This document shows, piece after piece, positions 16,801-29,863 of a DNA stretch of 49,932 nt (positions are counted from its first letter, which is position 1; every line of letters starts with the position of its first letter). The notes below the pieces were generated by a model, which saw only the letters and a program-made list of their open reading frames with translations, made no database searches and was not told the DNA's origin. Location: contig NZ_OBEN01000011.1 of NCBI RefSeq assembly GCF_900215655.1, forward strand, positions 1-49,932, given 5' to 3'. The translations under genes and the position numbers were made by a program. This stretch comes from Hydrogenobacter hydrogenophilus (GTDB lineage: Bacteria > Aquificota > Aquificia > Aquificales > Aquificaceae).

Positions 16801-18719
16801 GGAAGTTTCTTGTGCTTTTATTGTGCTTTTTTGCCTTTTCTTACAGTATGGATGTGAAGGTGCTTACAAAGGATGGAAAAGTAAAAGTAATAAACCTTTC
16901 TCACTCAGACCTCAAGAGCCTCCAAGAACAAAGAGATATCCTCTATGTAGAGCCACCCAAAAAGCTCAGATTTCTTGACGATGTTAGTAGTAATTCATCT
17001 TATGTAGTTTGGGGAAGCGGAAACCAATCCATAATGATAAGCTACAACAAGCCTTTCTTTGGTTACATATTTGGTGCAAGTCTAAGCGGGAACGGATGTA
17101 GTCAAGATGGGCTTTTCTTTCAGTGTGCATCTTCAACTACTTTAAATATTAGCTCTGTAGGTTCCTACAGGCTGATTTTGGTAGGTGAGGGTATAAATTC
17201 TGAGGACATAGTAGGAGGTGAGAGAAAGTACCTTCTGGGCACTAGGGCAAGCCTTAGCGGAAAAACGGGTAAGGGTGTTGTAATAGGTATAATAGACTCG
17301 GGCGTAAACTTCTGCCATCCTGCTTTTAGAAATCCTGACGGGACTACAAGAGTACTTTTTTACAGAGACTATACGGGTATAGAGCTAAACGCCTCGCAGA
17401 TAAACAGTATGATAAACAACGGTGTTTGCAATTACGATGATGAAGGGCACGGCACTGCGGTGGCTGGTGTGGCAGGTGGCTATTGGGCATCTACTAGATA
17501 CAACAGTCCAGCAAAGGATGCCAAGTTCATAATATACAAAACCAACCTGCTGGATACAGATGTGATGATGGGGCTTGATTACATAAAATCTAAGACACAA
17601 AGCCTTAACATGCCTGCGGTAGTCAACCTGTCCTTAGGAACGCATCTTGATCCCCACGACGGCACTGGACTTTTAGATAGGTACATAGACCAGGTTTCTG
17701 GACCTGGCTTTGTAGTAGTAGTTTCTGCCGGGAATGAGGGAAGCGACAGAATACACGCAAGAATTACTTCTTCAAGCGGTAATGTGGGCATAAGCGCATC
17801 AAGCGTGGATATAGAAGGATGGTACACAAGAGGTTCCTCTTACAGGGTTCAGGTTTGCGATCAGTCTGGCACAAGCTGTGTGAGCGCAGAGCCAGGTAAT
17901 ATCGCTAACGCACAGGTAGGTACTACTCTCTGCTTTGCTTACATTGATAACACAACTCTTTCCTCACCTCTTAACGGTGATGGCCAGCTTTACATTCAAG
18001 TGTCTTGCACAAACCCAACAAACCTTATTCTCAGGCTTACCAGGCTCAGCCCAAGCGGTATTATAGACATGTGGCTTGAAGGAGAAGGTAGATTTACCAA
18101 CGGTCAGGTAGATGACGGTTTTGGTGGCTTTTCTTATACTGTCTCCTCGCCAGGCACCTCAAAGAGTGCTATAACGGTGGGAGCCATAGGAGCCAACTAC
18201 ATAGGTTCATCTTACTTTGATAACTACGGCCGTATTGCTTTCTTCTCTTCAAGAGGACCAACAAGAGATAATAGGATAAAGCCAGATGTGGTTGCAGATG
18301 GATACTTTCAATGCACTGCAAACGCTAACTTTTCTAATACTTCAAACCCAAACCTTTGCGGATCAGTTGGTAGTGGATCTTACTATGTTGCTATGGCAGG
18401 CACATCTTTTTCTGCACCTGCGGTAGTATCTTTGATAGCCATGTACATGCAAGATCATCCTTCAGCAGACCCCATTGAGGTGAAAAATTGGCTTACAGGA
18501 AATGCCCTTTATGACACAGAAGGGACAGCTCCCAACATAGCTTACGGATACGGTAAGGCTGTGTGGAAGGAAACGCCATCAAGCACAGGCAGTTCAGGAG
18601 GCAGTAGTGGAGGTGGATGCTCTATGGTGAGCTCTGGTTCGCCTGTGAGCTTGTTCGCATGGCTTTTGATTCTTGTTGTTGCGCTACTCAGAAAGAGGTT
18701 TTTCATCTTTGTTTCATGA
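16797..18719 (+). CDS. Secreted subtilisin-like (S8) serine protease with C-terminal anchor
   Basis: 640 aa from MRKFLVLLL, chosen because its ATG overlaps the lpd stop (ATGA) and follows AAGGAGG. A signal peptide covers residues 1-17. The catalytic triad is D167 (GIIDSGVN), H218 (GHGTAVAG) and S537 (AGTSFSAPA); SAGNEGS holds the oxyanion-hole Asn. A roughly 120-residue beta-rich insertion separates H and S. The C terminus has a Gly/Ser linker GSSGGSSGGGCS, a hydrophobic helix (SLFAWLLILVVALL) and RKR, a tripartite tail like GlyGly/Synergist/MYXO-CTERM sorting signals. It is probably displayed on the cell surface. Confidence 0.92.
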   Translation: MRKFLVLLLCFFAFSYSMDVKVLTKDGKVKVINLSHSDLKSLQEQRDILYVEPPKKLRFLDDVSSNSSYVVWGSGNQSIMISYNKPFFGYIFGASLSGNGCSQDGLFFQCASSTTLNISSVGSYRLILVGEGINSEDIVGGERKYLLGTRASLSGKTGKGVVIGIIDSGVNFCHPAFRNPDGTTRVLFYRDYTGIELNASQINSMINNGVCNYDDEGHGTAVAGVAGGYWASTRYNSPAKDAKFIIYKTNLLDTDVMMGLDYIKSKTQSLNMPAVVNLSLGTHLDPHDGTGLLDRYIDQVSGPGFVVVVSAGNEGSDRIHARITSSSGNVGISASSVDIEGWYTRGSSYRVQVCDQSGTSCVSAEPGNIANAQVGTTLCFAYIDNTTLSSPLNGDGQLYIQVSCTNPTNLILRLTRLSPSGIIDMWLEGEGRFTNGQVDDGFGGFSYTVSSPGTSKSAITVGAIGANYIGSSYFDNYGRIAFFSSRGPTRDNRIKPDVVADGYFQCTANANFSNTSNPNLCGSVGSGSYYVAMAGTSFSAPAVVSLIAMYMQDHPSADPIEVKNWLTGNALYDTEGTAPNIAYGYGKAVWKETPSSTGSSGGSSGGGCSMVSSGSPVSLFAWLLILVVALLRKRFFIFVS

Positions 18720-18731
18720 AAGCGAGTGTAT

Positions 18732-18760
18732 TATAATATTACGAACACTTTAAAAGGAGG
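18732..18760 (+). promoter_or_regulatory. Promoter and ribosome site of cytochrome c-552
   Basis: TATAAT (18732-18737) lies within TATTATAATA and is bracketed by AGTGT and ACACT (an inverted repeat). AAAGGAGG (18753-18760) sits 6 nt before the ATG, one of the strongest SD sequences in the window. This fits an abundant electron carrier. No clear -35 is seen. Confidence 0.6.
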
Positions 18761-18766
18761 TGTAGT

Positions 18767-19063
18767 ATGAAGAAGCTTCTGCTGGTGGCAGTAGCAGGAC
18801 TTGTGGGTCTGTCTTTTGCTAACGAACAGCTTGCAAAGCAAAAGGGCTGTTTTGCATGCCACGACATCAAGGCTAAGAAGGTAGGACCCGCTTATGTAGA
18901 CGTAGCTAAGAAGTATGCAGGAAAGAAGGACGCTGTTGATTATCTTGCCAAAAAGATAAAACAGGGTGGTTCGGGTGTTTGGGGTTCTGTACCCATGCCT
19001 CCTCAGAATGTAACAGACGCAGAAGCCAAACAACTTGCTCAGTGGGTGCTTTCTGTAAAATGA
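18767..19063 (+). CDS. Cytochrome c-552 (class I monoheme cytochrome c)
   Basis: A periplasmic electron carrier between the bc1 complex and terminal oxidases or reductases. It is 98 aa with signal peptide 1-18; the mature protein starts NEQLAKQKG. Heme attachment is C28-F-A-C31-H32 and the axial Met is M77 in GSVPMPPQN. From memory of the H. thermophilus c-552 sequence, about 72 of 80 mature residues are identical, including [19 protein letters not shown]. It has its own promoter and SD and is followed by a strong hairpin. Confidence 0.96.
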   Translation: MKKLLLVAVAGLVGLSFANEQLAKQKGCFACHDIKAKKVGPAYVDVAKKYAGKKDAVDYLAKKIKQGGSGVWGSVPMPPQNVTDAEAKQLAQWVLSVK

Positions 19064-19070
19064 TCTTTAT

Positions 19071-19087
19071 GGGGGCACTATGCCCCC
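19071..19087. terminator. Bidirectional hairpin after cytochrome c-552
   Basis: GGGGGCA (19071-19077) and TGCCCCC (19081-19087) form a perfect 7-bp stem with a CTA loop between convergent genes. There is no T tract of note on either side. The right arm also encodes the last codons of the minus-strand gene 19078-19419. Confidence 0.6.
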
Positions 19088-19419
19088 TCTATGGGATTAC
19101 ACCTGTTTATATTTCCAAAACACTTAGGACACAGGTCAAAGAAGACCAAAAGTCCCAAGCCTCCCAACATCATATTTATTTGTGTTATCACTAAGTTTTC
19201 TTGTCTTTCTGGTAGTATCTGGTACTTTTCCAAAAGAGCTCCACACATAGTTTTCCCTTCCTCATCTCCCAGTTTGTGAAACTGAAAGACCAGTCTGTTG
19301 GTTCTTCTGCACTTCATCCACTTGGGATTTAGGTCAAGGATCACAAAGTTGATCTGCACATTTTTATCTACAAGCTGTGCCTTCTGCAGGAGTTTTTCAA
19401 ACTTTTCCTTTTCCGTCAT
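19078..19419 (-). CDS. Hypothetical protein with Cys-rich C terminus
   Basis: I do not recognise this 113-aa protein. It starts at the ATG 19419; an in-frame TTG at 19428 is less likely. It has a charged helical N terminus ([15 protein letters not shown]), cysteines in WMKCRRT and KTMCGAL, a hydrophobic stretch ([13 protein letters not shown]) and a C-terminal CPKC followed by NINRC, which could bind a metal. It overlaps the end of glyQ by about 23 bp and is read from the same transcript. Its final codons lie in the c-552 hairpin. Confidence 0.75.
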   Translation of the reverse strand: MTEKEKFEKLLQKAQLVDKNVQINFVILDLNPKWMKCRRTNRLVFQFHKLGDEEGKTMCGALLEKYQILPERQENLVITQINMMLGGLGLLVFFDLCPKCFGNINRCNPIEGA

Positions 19420-20254
19420 ATATTTCAAGATAGAGTCTTGCTACCTCTCTGGCAAGGTTATTCATCCTCCTTATGTACCTTGCCCTTTCCTGAACGGAGA
19501 TGACTCCTCTGGCATCAAGTAGGTTAAAGGTATGGGAGCATTTCAGAAGATAATCATAAGCGGGAAGTACTAACTGTTCTGATAAAAGTCTCTTTACCTC
19601 ACTTTCGTAAATGTCGTAGAGTTTAAAAAGTACCTCAGGTTCTGACTTTTCAAAGTTATAAAGACTCCATTCGTACTCAGCTTTTTTAAATACATCACCA
19701 TAAGTGAGCCACTGGTTCCACTTTATTTCAAAAACACTTTCCACATCCTGCAGATACATAGCTATTCTTTCAAGTCCATAAGTGATCTCTACAGATATCT
19801 CCTCAAGGTCAAGCCCACCCGCCTGTTGAAAGTAAGTAAACTGGGTAATTTCCATACCATCAAGCCAGACCTCCCAACCAAGCCCCCAAGCTCCTAAGGT
19901 GGGAGACTCCCAGTCATCTTCTACAAATCGTATGTCGTGCTCTGATGGATCTATGCCCAAGGCTCTTAGACTCTCTAAGAATAATTCTTGTGGGTCCTCT
20001 GGGGAAGGTTTTAGGACGACCTGAAACTGAAAGTAGTGCTGAAGTCTGTTAGGATTCTCTCCATACCTGCCATCCTTTGGTCTCCTTGAGGGTTCTACAT
20101 AGGCAACATTCCACCTTCCGGGACCTAAAACCTTCAAAAAGGTAGCAGGGTTCATAGTCCCAGCACCCGTTTCTATATCGTAAGGTTGCCACACAGCGCA
20201 CCCCTTTTGAGCCCAAAACCTGTGAAGGTTCATAACTACGTCCTGAAAGTACAT
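19397..20254 (-). CDS. glyQ: Glycyl-tRNA synthetase alpha subunit
   Basis: The catalytic subunit of the bacterial alpha2-beta2 GlyRS. It is 285 aa, normal for GlyQ, beginning [19 protein letters not shown] with the class II signature segments [16 protein letters not shown] and [10 protein letters not shown]. glyS is not adjacent. A TATAAT lies 7 nt before the ATG and no SD is seen, so the mRNA may be leaderless. Confidence 0.97.
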   Translation of the reverse strand: MYFQDVVMNLHRFWAQKGCAVWQPYDIETGAGTMNPATFLKVLGPGRWNVAYVEPSRRPKDGRYGENPNRLQHYFQFQVVLKPSPEDPQELFLESLRALGIDPSEHDIRFVEDDWESPTLGAWGLGWEVWLDGMEITQFTYFQQAGGLDLEEISVEITYGLERIAMYLQDVESVFEIKWNQWLTYGDVFKKAEYEWSLYNFEKSEPEVLFKLYDIYESEVKRLLSEQLVLPAYDYLLKCSHTFNLLDARGVISVQERARYIRRMNNLAREVARLYLEIYDGKGKV

Positions 20255-20261
20255 AAGGGTT

Positions 20262-20267
20262 ATTATA
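20262..20267 (-). promoter_or_regulatory. -10 box of glyQ, leaderless type
   Basis: ATTATA on the plus strand is TATAAT on the minus strand, 7 nt upstream of the glyQ ATG (20254). This spacing puts the predicted transcription start at the start codon. Confidence 0.5.
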
Positions 20268-20350
20268 ACTTTAGTTCTTGGTATGATGTCTCCACTTATT
20301 ATAGGTTTTCATGAGGTCATCTCTGTTTGTTTCAAGTTTGAGAGAAAGGT

Positions 20351-20890
20351 TCAAGAATCTCTCTGAGAGCTTAAGGTTTTTATAAAAAGCTCGTGGCTGT
20401 TTAGTTTTACATAAACTACTTGCGGTATGCCTTGGAAGGAATCAATGAACTGTCCTTTGTCGTAAGCTTTTACATAAAAAGTATCGAACCTCCCAAGTTT
20501 TATAAGTTTGTCCTCTTCGTAAAACCTTATGTCTCCGTAAGGGTATGGAAACTCGTAGTAGTAGAGAGTTTTATCTTTGTATATGTAAGCGCACTTGACC
20601 ACTCCTTCGTAGTAGTCTCCCACAGAGGTAATCATAAACAGTTTGTCCTTTTCCATATAAAGGGTTTTTGCTGACAAAACCTTTCGTTGTATGTCCAGAA
20701 GCAGATTCGCTTCTTGCTTGAGTTTTTCACTATCTGCTAAAAGGTTTGTGGAGTTTGTCAAGAAAGAGTAAAAGCTGTAAGAGAGAACACCAAAAAGTAT
20801 GCCAACGAGCATGAGAACAATTAATACTTCCAAAAGGGTAAAGCCCTTTTTATCTTTTAGGAGTGTAGATGTAGATCTGCGCTTTTCCAT
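20351..20890 (-). CDS. Type II secretion pseudopilin, GspJ/GspH-like
   Basis: 179 aa with a prepilin signal: a basic leader, then [21 protein letters not shown], in which cleavage follows the Gly before Phe and the Glu at mature position 5 is present. The rest looks like a globular beta domain with DSFQGIPQVVYVKL near its end. Position after the GspG- and GspI-like genes and the length suggest GspJ. It overlaps the upstream gene by 41 bp, because no nearer start codon exists between that overlap and the signal. Confidence 0.82.
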   Translation of the reverse strand: MEKRRSTSTLLKDKKGFTLLEVLIVLMLVGILFGVLSYSFYSFLTNSTNLLADSEKLKQEANLLLDIQRKVLSAKTLYMEKDKLFMITSVGDYYEGVVKCAYIYKDKTLYYYEFPYPYGDIRFYEEDKLIKLGRFDTFYVKAYDKGQFIDSFQGIPQVVYVKLNSHELFIKTLSSQRDS

Positions 20891-21137
20891 AAGAGTATGT
20901 AGTCTCCTCTATTTGTGGATAATCTTTAAGAGGTTCTTTTTTGACTTCAAGGTTCTCTTTTTGATTAAGTATGAGCTTGTTGTTCAAAATGAGCATGTCT
21001 GTAAATAACAGCTGTGATTCGTAGTAGTTCTTCCTTGCGTTTGAAAGCAGGTCAAACAGAACACTGAAAAATACGCCTAAAAGTACTGTTGCAACGAGCA
21101 CTTCCAAAAGGGTAAAGCCTTTAGAGTTTCCACACAT
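20850..21137 (-). CDS. Type II secretion pseudopilin, GspI-like
   Basis: 95 aa with a short leader MCGNSKG and the prepilin helix [18 protein letters not shown] (Glu at mature position 5). A short soluble domain follows, as in minor pseudopilins of the GspI/GspV type. It overlaps gspG by 17 bp and the next pseudopilin by 41 bp. Minor pseudopilins form the tip of the secretion pseudopilus. Confidence 0.8.
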   Translation of the reverse strand: MCGNSKGFTLLEVLVATVLLGVFFSVLFDLLSNARKNYYESQLLFTDMLILNNKLILNQKENLEVKKEPLKDYPQIEETTYSYGKAQIYIYTPKR

Positions 21138-21522
21138 CTATGTCATCATCTGTACCATCTTTACCATCTGGACCCATAGATTTTAGCTCGTAGGGATGTC
21201 CTACACCTGGTGAGAGGTATATAAAGTCCCTGTCCCAGCCATCTTTGGGCACTTTATCCAAGTATTGCCTCCACCTTTGTGGTATGGGTGGTGTTGTAGG
21301 TTTTTCCACAAGAGCCTTTAGTCCTTGTTCAGTGGTTGGATAGAATCCGTTATCTATCTTGTACTGTTCAAGGGCATCTTTTATAGCCTTCATCTGGATC
21401 TTTGTAGTTTCTATCTTGGCTTCTTCTACTCTTCCTGTGATCCTCGGCACCACTATAGCAGCAAGCAAGCCAAGAATTACTATAACTACCAAAAGTTCTA
21501 TGAGTGTAAAACCCTTTCTCAT
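21121..21522 (-). CDS. gspG: Type II secretion major pseudopilin GspG
   Basis: 133 aa beginning [20 protein letters not shown], a prepilin signal with a very short leader. The soluble part matches the GspG family: [17 protein letters not shown], then [14 protein letters not shown], and a C-terminal calcium-loop-like [12 protein letters not shown]. It follows the TPR gene by 14 bp and precedes two minor pseudopilins, forming part of the type II secretion machinery with gspF at 37.7 kb. Confidence 0.95.
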   Translation of the reverse strand: MRKGFTLIELLVVIVILGLLAAIVVPRITGRVEEAKIETTKIQMKAIKDALEQYKIDNGFYPTTEQGLKALVEKPTTPPIPQRWRQYLDKVPKDGWDRDFIYLSPGVGHPYELKSMGPDGKDGTDDDIDVWKL

Positions 21523-21536
21523 AAAAAACTATTTTA

Positions 21537-22016
21537 TCAGTTGAGCATGGCAAGAATCTGGTGTTTTAATAGGTGTGCAGGTTTGTAATCTGGTGCAAGT
21601 CTTATAACATTTTCAAGCTCATCTAAGGCATCTTTAAACTTACCCATGGCAAGGTAAACACGTGCCAAGTTCATGTGGGGATAGTGTCTTGGTTCGTAAT
21701 TTCTTGCGGTTATGGCCCTTTTGAGCCAAGGGATAGCTTCTTCGTACCTGCCCAGCGCTATAAGATAAGACCCTATGTCGTTGTAAGGGTTTCCCAAGTC
21801 AGGGTCTAACTCTATGGCTTGTTTGCAAAGTTCTATAGCTTTTTCGTAATCCCCCAACATGCTGTAAGCCCATCCAAGGAAGGTATAAGCTATGGCAGTA
21901 GGATACATCTCTATGGACTGCTCGTATAACTCTATTGCTTTTTTGATATCCCCCATCATGTGATAAGCGTACGCTTTGTTAAAAAGTTCTTGCGCATCCT
22001 TCCTGAGGTCTTCCAT
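21537..22016 (-). CDS. Tetratricopeptide-repeat protein
   Basis: 159 aa made almost wholly of about four TPR units (AYHMMGDIKKAIELYEQSIE, AYSMLGDYEKAIELCKQAIE, YLIALGRYEEAIPWLKRAI, VYLAMGKFKDALDELENVI). No signal peptide is seen. It heads the gspG operon and may be an assembly or scaffold factor for the pseudopilus, but that rests on position only. It has a good promoter and an AGGAGGTGAG ribosome site. Confidence 0.9.
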   Translation of the reverse strand: MEDLRKDAQELFNKAYAYHMMGDIKKAIELYEQSIEMYPTAIAYTFLGWAYSMLGDYEKAIELCKQAIELDPDLGNPYNDIGSYLIALGRYEEAIPWLKRAITARNYEPRHYPHMNLARVYLAMGKFKDALDELENVIRLAPDYKPAHLLKHQILAMLN

Positions 22017-22038
22017 AGGAGCTCACCTCCTTCTACTT

Positions 22039-22066
22039 AATATAATCCTTTTAGAAATGTTGACAA
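22039..22066 (-). promoter_or_regulatory. Promoter of the TPR-gspG operon
   Basis: On the minus strand TTGTCA (22066-22061) is followed after 16 nt by TATATT (22044-22039), the best -35/-10 pair in the window. It is followed by AGGAGGTGAG before the TPR start codon. Confidence 0.7.
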
Positions 22067-22078
22067 TATATCACTAAA

Positions 22079-22870
22079 CTATTCCCACTCCCTATCTCTA
22101 TAAAAGTCCTCCATCTTCTTAGGAATAGATACTTGCAAGCCAAAGAGCATTTTCATCTGCAGTGCATTATAAACAGCCTGTCCTTTAGCGGTATTGTTAA
22201 AAAATACATAGGTAGGTTTGTCTCCCAACTTCTTTATCTTGCTTTTAATTTTTTTTAGCTCTTCAAGAGAATAAAGGTAGTCATAAGGTTTCAGCGGATC
22301 TCTTCCGTGAAGTCTTACATAATTTATATCACCTGCAGACACCCACGGTCCTACTAAAAACTTGCTGTCTTTTGGTGCGTCCGTATTAACAAGTGAAAAA
22401 CCCTGCTCCTCAAGAAAGCTATAAAAGTCTGCACTCCTAAAGCTTTTACTTCTTACTTCAATGACCTTCTGTACGCCTCTAAAATCTTTAGAGAGTTTTA
22501 TTAGATACTCTAAACTTTCTTCCCTTCGGTGAAAACTCTCGGGAAACTGGAAAAGTATGGCTATAAACCTGTCCTCTTCAAGCAATGGCTCTATACTGTA
22601 AAGGAACTTCTTAGCATCTTGGCTTGTGTAGTTTCTTGTATGGGTAAAGGTTCTGTGAGCTTTTACAGAAAACTTCAACTCTTTTGTCCTTAATATGAGG
22701 CTCTTTATGGTCCCTCTGCTGGGAAAAGAGTAAAAAGAGAAGTTTAGTTCTACTACATGAAAAAATTTAGAATAGTAGACTATAAACTCCTCTTTTTTCA
22801 AAGTAGGGGGATAAAACACCCCCCTCCACTCTTCGTAAGAAAAGCCACTACATCCCACATAAACCTTCAA
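22079..22870 (-). CDS. DUF72 (YecE-like) family protein
   Basis: 263 aa, standard for this TIM-barrel-like family of unsettled function. It shows [21 protein letters not shown] at the N terminus and central motifs [22 protein letters not shown] and [23 protein letters not shown] is typical near the C terminus. The start is a TTG whose last bases overlap the atpA stop (TTGA); no ATG fits the conserved N terminus. Confidence 0.92.
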   Translation of the reverse strand: MKVYVGCSGFSYEEWRGVFYPPTLKKEEFIVYYSKFFHVVELNFSFYSFPSRGTIKSLILRTKELKFSVKAHRTFTHTRNYTSQDAKKFLYSIEPLLEEDRFIAILFQFPESFHRREESLEYLIKLSKDFRGVQKVIEVRSKSFRSADFYSFLEEQGFSLVNTDAPKDSKFLVGPWVSAGDINYVRLHGRDPLKPYDYLYSLEELKKIKSKIKKLGDKPTYVFFNNTAKGQAVYNALQMKMLFGLQVSIPKKMEDFYRDREWE

Positions 22871-24378
22871 GGTATGAACTTAGATTTGAAGTCTTTAAGA
22901 GCATTCTCTATCTTTCTTTTGAGGTCATCATCTAAAGCCTTTTTCTCCTTTATATCTTTGAGTACATCTGGCCTCTCTCTGTCCAAGTAGGCGTAAAGTT
23001 CTTTTTCAAACTTTCTCACGGCCTCAACGGGTATGTCATCAAGATATCCATTTGTGCCTGCATATATGGCTACTATCTGTTTCTCCACAGGTATCGGACT
23101 GTAGGGTTCCTGTTTGAGAAGTTCTACGAGCCTGAGTCCCCTGTTTATGGTTTGTTGGGTTGCTTTGTCAAGTTCAGAAGCGAACTGTACGAAAGCTTCT
23201 AACTCTCTGAACTGAGCAAGATCAAGCCTAAGAGTACCTGCTACTTGTTTCATAGCCTTTATCTGCGCTGCACCTCCTACACGAGAAACGGAAAGGCCTA
23301 CATTTATGGCAGGTCTCACACCCTTGTTAAAAAGGTCTGGCTCTAAGTATATCTGTCCATCCGTTATGGATATAACGTTGGTAGGAATGTATGCTGCCAC
23401 GTCTCCCGCTTTTGTCTCTATTATGGGAAGAGCAGTCAGTGAGCCTGCTCCAAGTTCGTCGTTTAGTTTAGCAGCGCGCTCCAAAAGCCTTGAGTGCAAA
23501 TAAAACACATCTCCAGGGTATGCCTCTCTTCCGGGGGGTCTTCTCATAAGAAGGGAAAGCTGTCTGTAAGCTTCTGCGTGTTTTGAGAGGTCATCGTATA
23601 TAACAAGGGCGTGTCTTCCTGTGTCTCTGAAGTACTCACCTATGGTACATCCTACAAAGGGGGCAAGATACTGCAAAGATGCTGGGTCTGTTGCAGAAGC
23701 TACCACCACGCATGTGTATTCCATAGCTCCATGCTTTTCAAGAAGTTCTATGATCCTTGCGGTAGTTGAACGCTTCTGTCCTACAGCTACATATATACAA
23801 TAAACATCCGTATCCTTTTGGTTAAGTATAGTATCTATACATACAGTGGTCTTTCCAGTTGACCTATCACCTATAATGAGCTCACGCTGTCCTCTTCCTA
23901 TGGGGATCATGGCGTCTATGGCTTTTATACCTGTTTGAAGGGGTTCGTGAACAGACTTTCTTTTGACTACACCGGGCGCTATCTTCTCAACTGGTGATCT
24001 ATATTCGTACTTTATGGGACCCTTTCCGTCAAGAGGGTTTCCAAGAGGGTCTATAACTCTGCCTATGAGTCCTTCACCTACAGGGGCATCAAGTATCCTT
24101 CCAGTCCTTTTTACTATAGAACCTTCTCTTATACCGCTTTCACTTCCAAGGATTATGATACCCACATTGTCCTCTTCTAAGTTAAAAGCAAGACCCATAA
24201 CTCCACTATCAAACTCTACAAGCTCGTTTGCCATCACATGATCAAGTCCGTAAGCTCTTGCAACACCATCACCCACATAGTAAACTACTCCTATCTCTTC
24301 CATCTTGGCGCTTGCTTCGAAACCTTTTATATGTTCTCTCAGAAGTTGCAAAGCCTCTTCGTAGGTAAGTGTTGCCAT
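22867..24378 (-). CDS. atpA: ATP synthase F1 subunit alpha
   Basis: The non-catalytic nucleotide-binding subunit of the F1 head, 503 aa. Walker A is GDRSTGKT at 170-177; [11 protein letters not shown] and the long conserved block ending [15 protein letters not shown] are clear. It stands alone with a DUF72 gene, without atpH, atpG or atpD, in line with the dispersed atp genes of Aquificota. An SD (AAGGAGG) precedes the ATG, and TATAAT on the minus strand lies at 24413-24408. Confidence 0.98.
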   Translation of the reverse strand: MATLTYEEALQLLREHIKGFEASAKMEEIGVVYYVGDGVARAYGLDHVMANELVEFDSGVMGLAFNLEEDNVGIIILGSESGIREGSIVKRTGRILDAPVGEGLIGRVIDPLGNPLDGKGPIKYEYRSPVEKIAPGVVKRKSVHEPLQTGIKAIDAMIPIGRGQRELIIGDRSTGKTTVCIDTILNQKDTDVYCIYVAVGQKRSTTARIIELLEKHGAMEYTCVVVASATDPASLQYLAPFVGCTIGEYFRDTGRHALVIYDDLSKHAEAYRQLSLLMRRPPGREAYPGDVFYLHSRLLERAAKLNDELGAGSLTALPIIETKAGDVAAYIPTNVISITDGQIYLEPDLFNKGVRPAINVGLSVSRVGGAAQIKAMKQVAGTLRLDLAQFRELEAFVQFASELDKATQQTINRGLRLVELLKQEPYSPIPVEKQIVAIYAGTNGYLDDIPVEAVRKFEKELYAYLDRERPDVLKDIKEKKALDDDLKRKIENALKDFKSKFIP

Positions 24379-24407
24379 AATAAACCTCCTTGTATAACTT
24401 TATAAAA

Positions 24408-24413
24408 ATTATA
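24408..24413 (-). promoter_or_regulatory. -10 box of atpA, at the recN start
   Basis: TATAAT on the minus strand ends 2 bp before the divergent recN ATG (24416). A leader of roughly 25 nt with AAGGAGG leads to atpA. TATAAA/TATAAC sequences on the plus strand (24393-24406) could serve recN. Confidence 0.45.
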
Positions 24414-24415
24414 CC

Positions 24416-28590
<4,175 letters not shown>

Positions 28591-28592
28591 CA

Positions 28593-28787
28593 ATGAAAAA
28601 GGGTATTCATCCAGAGCTAAAACCCACAACTTTCGTGTGTGGATGTGGAAACACTTTCACTTTGCTTTCCACAAAGGGTGGTACTGTTTATCTTGAAACT
28701 TGCAACATGTGCCATCCTTTCTATACAGGTAAGCTTAGAATAAAACCTTATTATCTTGAGCTTACAGGAAGTGCAAAAGAGGAGTGA
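28593..28787 (+). CDS. rpmE: 50S ribosomal protein L31, zinc type
   Basis: 64 aa beginning [19 protein letters not shown]. Four cysteines (C16, C18, C37, C40) form the zinc site of the C+ form of L31. It lies 2 nt after alaS and overlaps prfA, so it is within the operon. Confidence 0.97.
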   Translation: MKKGIHPELKPTTFVCGCGNTFTLLSTKGGTVYLETCNMCHPFYTGKLRIKPYYLELTGSAKEE

Positions 28788-29860
28788 TGCTTCCTCCAGA
28801 GTTAGAAAAAAAGTTAGAAGCTTTAGAGAAGAAGTACGAAGAGATTCAAAATAAACTGACCTCTCAGGAAGTGCTTCAGGACAGAAGGGAGTTTGCAAAG
28901 CTCAGTAAAGAAATAAAGGACATAAGGGAAGTTGTAGAAACCTACAGGAAATACAAAAAGATACAGAAGGACCTGGAAGATGCTAAAGAACTTCTAAAAT
29001 CTGAGGAGTTTGAAAAACTGGCTAAGGAAGAGATAAAGAGGTTAGAAAAGGAGGCGGAGGAAACAGAAAGGCGTTTAAGAGTGCTTATGCTACCAAAGGA
29101 TGAAAGGGATGAAAAGAATGTGATCATAGAGATAAGGGCGGGAGTAGGTGGTGAAGAAGCTGCTCTTTTCGTAGCAGACTTACTTAACATGTACCAAAAG
29201 TATGCGGAAGAGAAGGGGTGGAAGTTCACCATACTTAGTGCCAACAGAACTGGGCTTGGCGGATACAAAGAAGTCATAGCGCTTGTAGAAGGGCAAGGAG
29301 CTTATTCAAGGCTCAAATACGAAAGCGGGGTACACAGAGTCCAAAGGATACCTCGTACCGAATCAGGAGGAAGAATACACACATCTACTGCAACTGTGGC
29401 AGTTCTTCCTGAGGTGGACGAAACGGAGCTTGAAATAAACCCACAGGACCTTAAGATAGAAACCTTTAGGGCAAGTGGTGCAGGAGGGCAGTATGTGAAC
29501 ACAACAGAGACCGCGGTCCGGGTAACTCACATACCTACAGGTATAACAGTTGTCTGCCAAGATGAGAGGTCCCAGTTTCAAAACAAGCAAAAAGCTCTAA
29601 AGATACTCTATGCAAGGCTCAAAGACTACTACGAAAGACAAAAGGAGGAAGAGATAGCCAAAGAAAGGAAAACACAGGTAGGTACAGGGGAAAGAAGTGA
29701 GAAAATAAGAACATACAACTTTCCACAGGGCAGGGTGACAGACCACAGGATAAATCTTACTCTTTACAAACTAAGCGATATACTTGAAGGAAAGCTTGAC
29801 GAAATAATAGAAGCTCTAATACAGCATGACATAGACGAAAAGCTCAAGGTTCAGGTGTAA
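28787..29860 (+). CDS. prfA: Peptide chain release factor 1
   Basis: RF1 ends translation at UAA and UAG. It is 357 aa from the ATG at 28787, which overlaps the rpmE stop as TGATG; a GTG one codon earlier is also possible. The tripeptide anticodon PxT is seen as PRT in [17 protein letters not shown], which assigns RF1 and not RF2. The peptidyl-hydrolysis motif is GAGGQYVN. An N-terminal Lys/Glu-rich coiled domain is present. Confidence 0.97.
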   Translation: MLPPELEKKLEALEKKYEEIQNKLTSQEVLQDRREFAKLSKEIKDIREVVETYRKYKKIQKDLEDAKELLKSEEFEKLAKEEIKRLEKEAEETERRLRVLMLPKDERDEKNVIIEIRAGVGGEEAALFVADLLNMYQKYAEEKGWKFTILSANRTGLGGYKEVIALVEGQGAYSRLKYESGVHRVQRIPRTESGGRIHTSTATVAVLPEVDETELEINPQDLKIETFRASGAGGQYVNTTETAVRVTHIPTGITVVCQDERSQFQNKQKALKILYARLKDYYERQKEEEIAKERKTQVGTGERSEKIRTYNFPQGRVTDHRINLTLYKLSDILEGKLDEIIEALIQHDIDEKLKVQV

Positions 29861-29863
29861 ACT

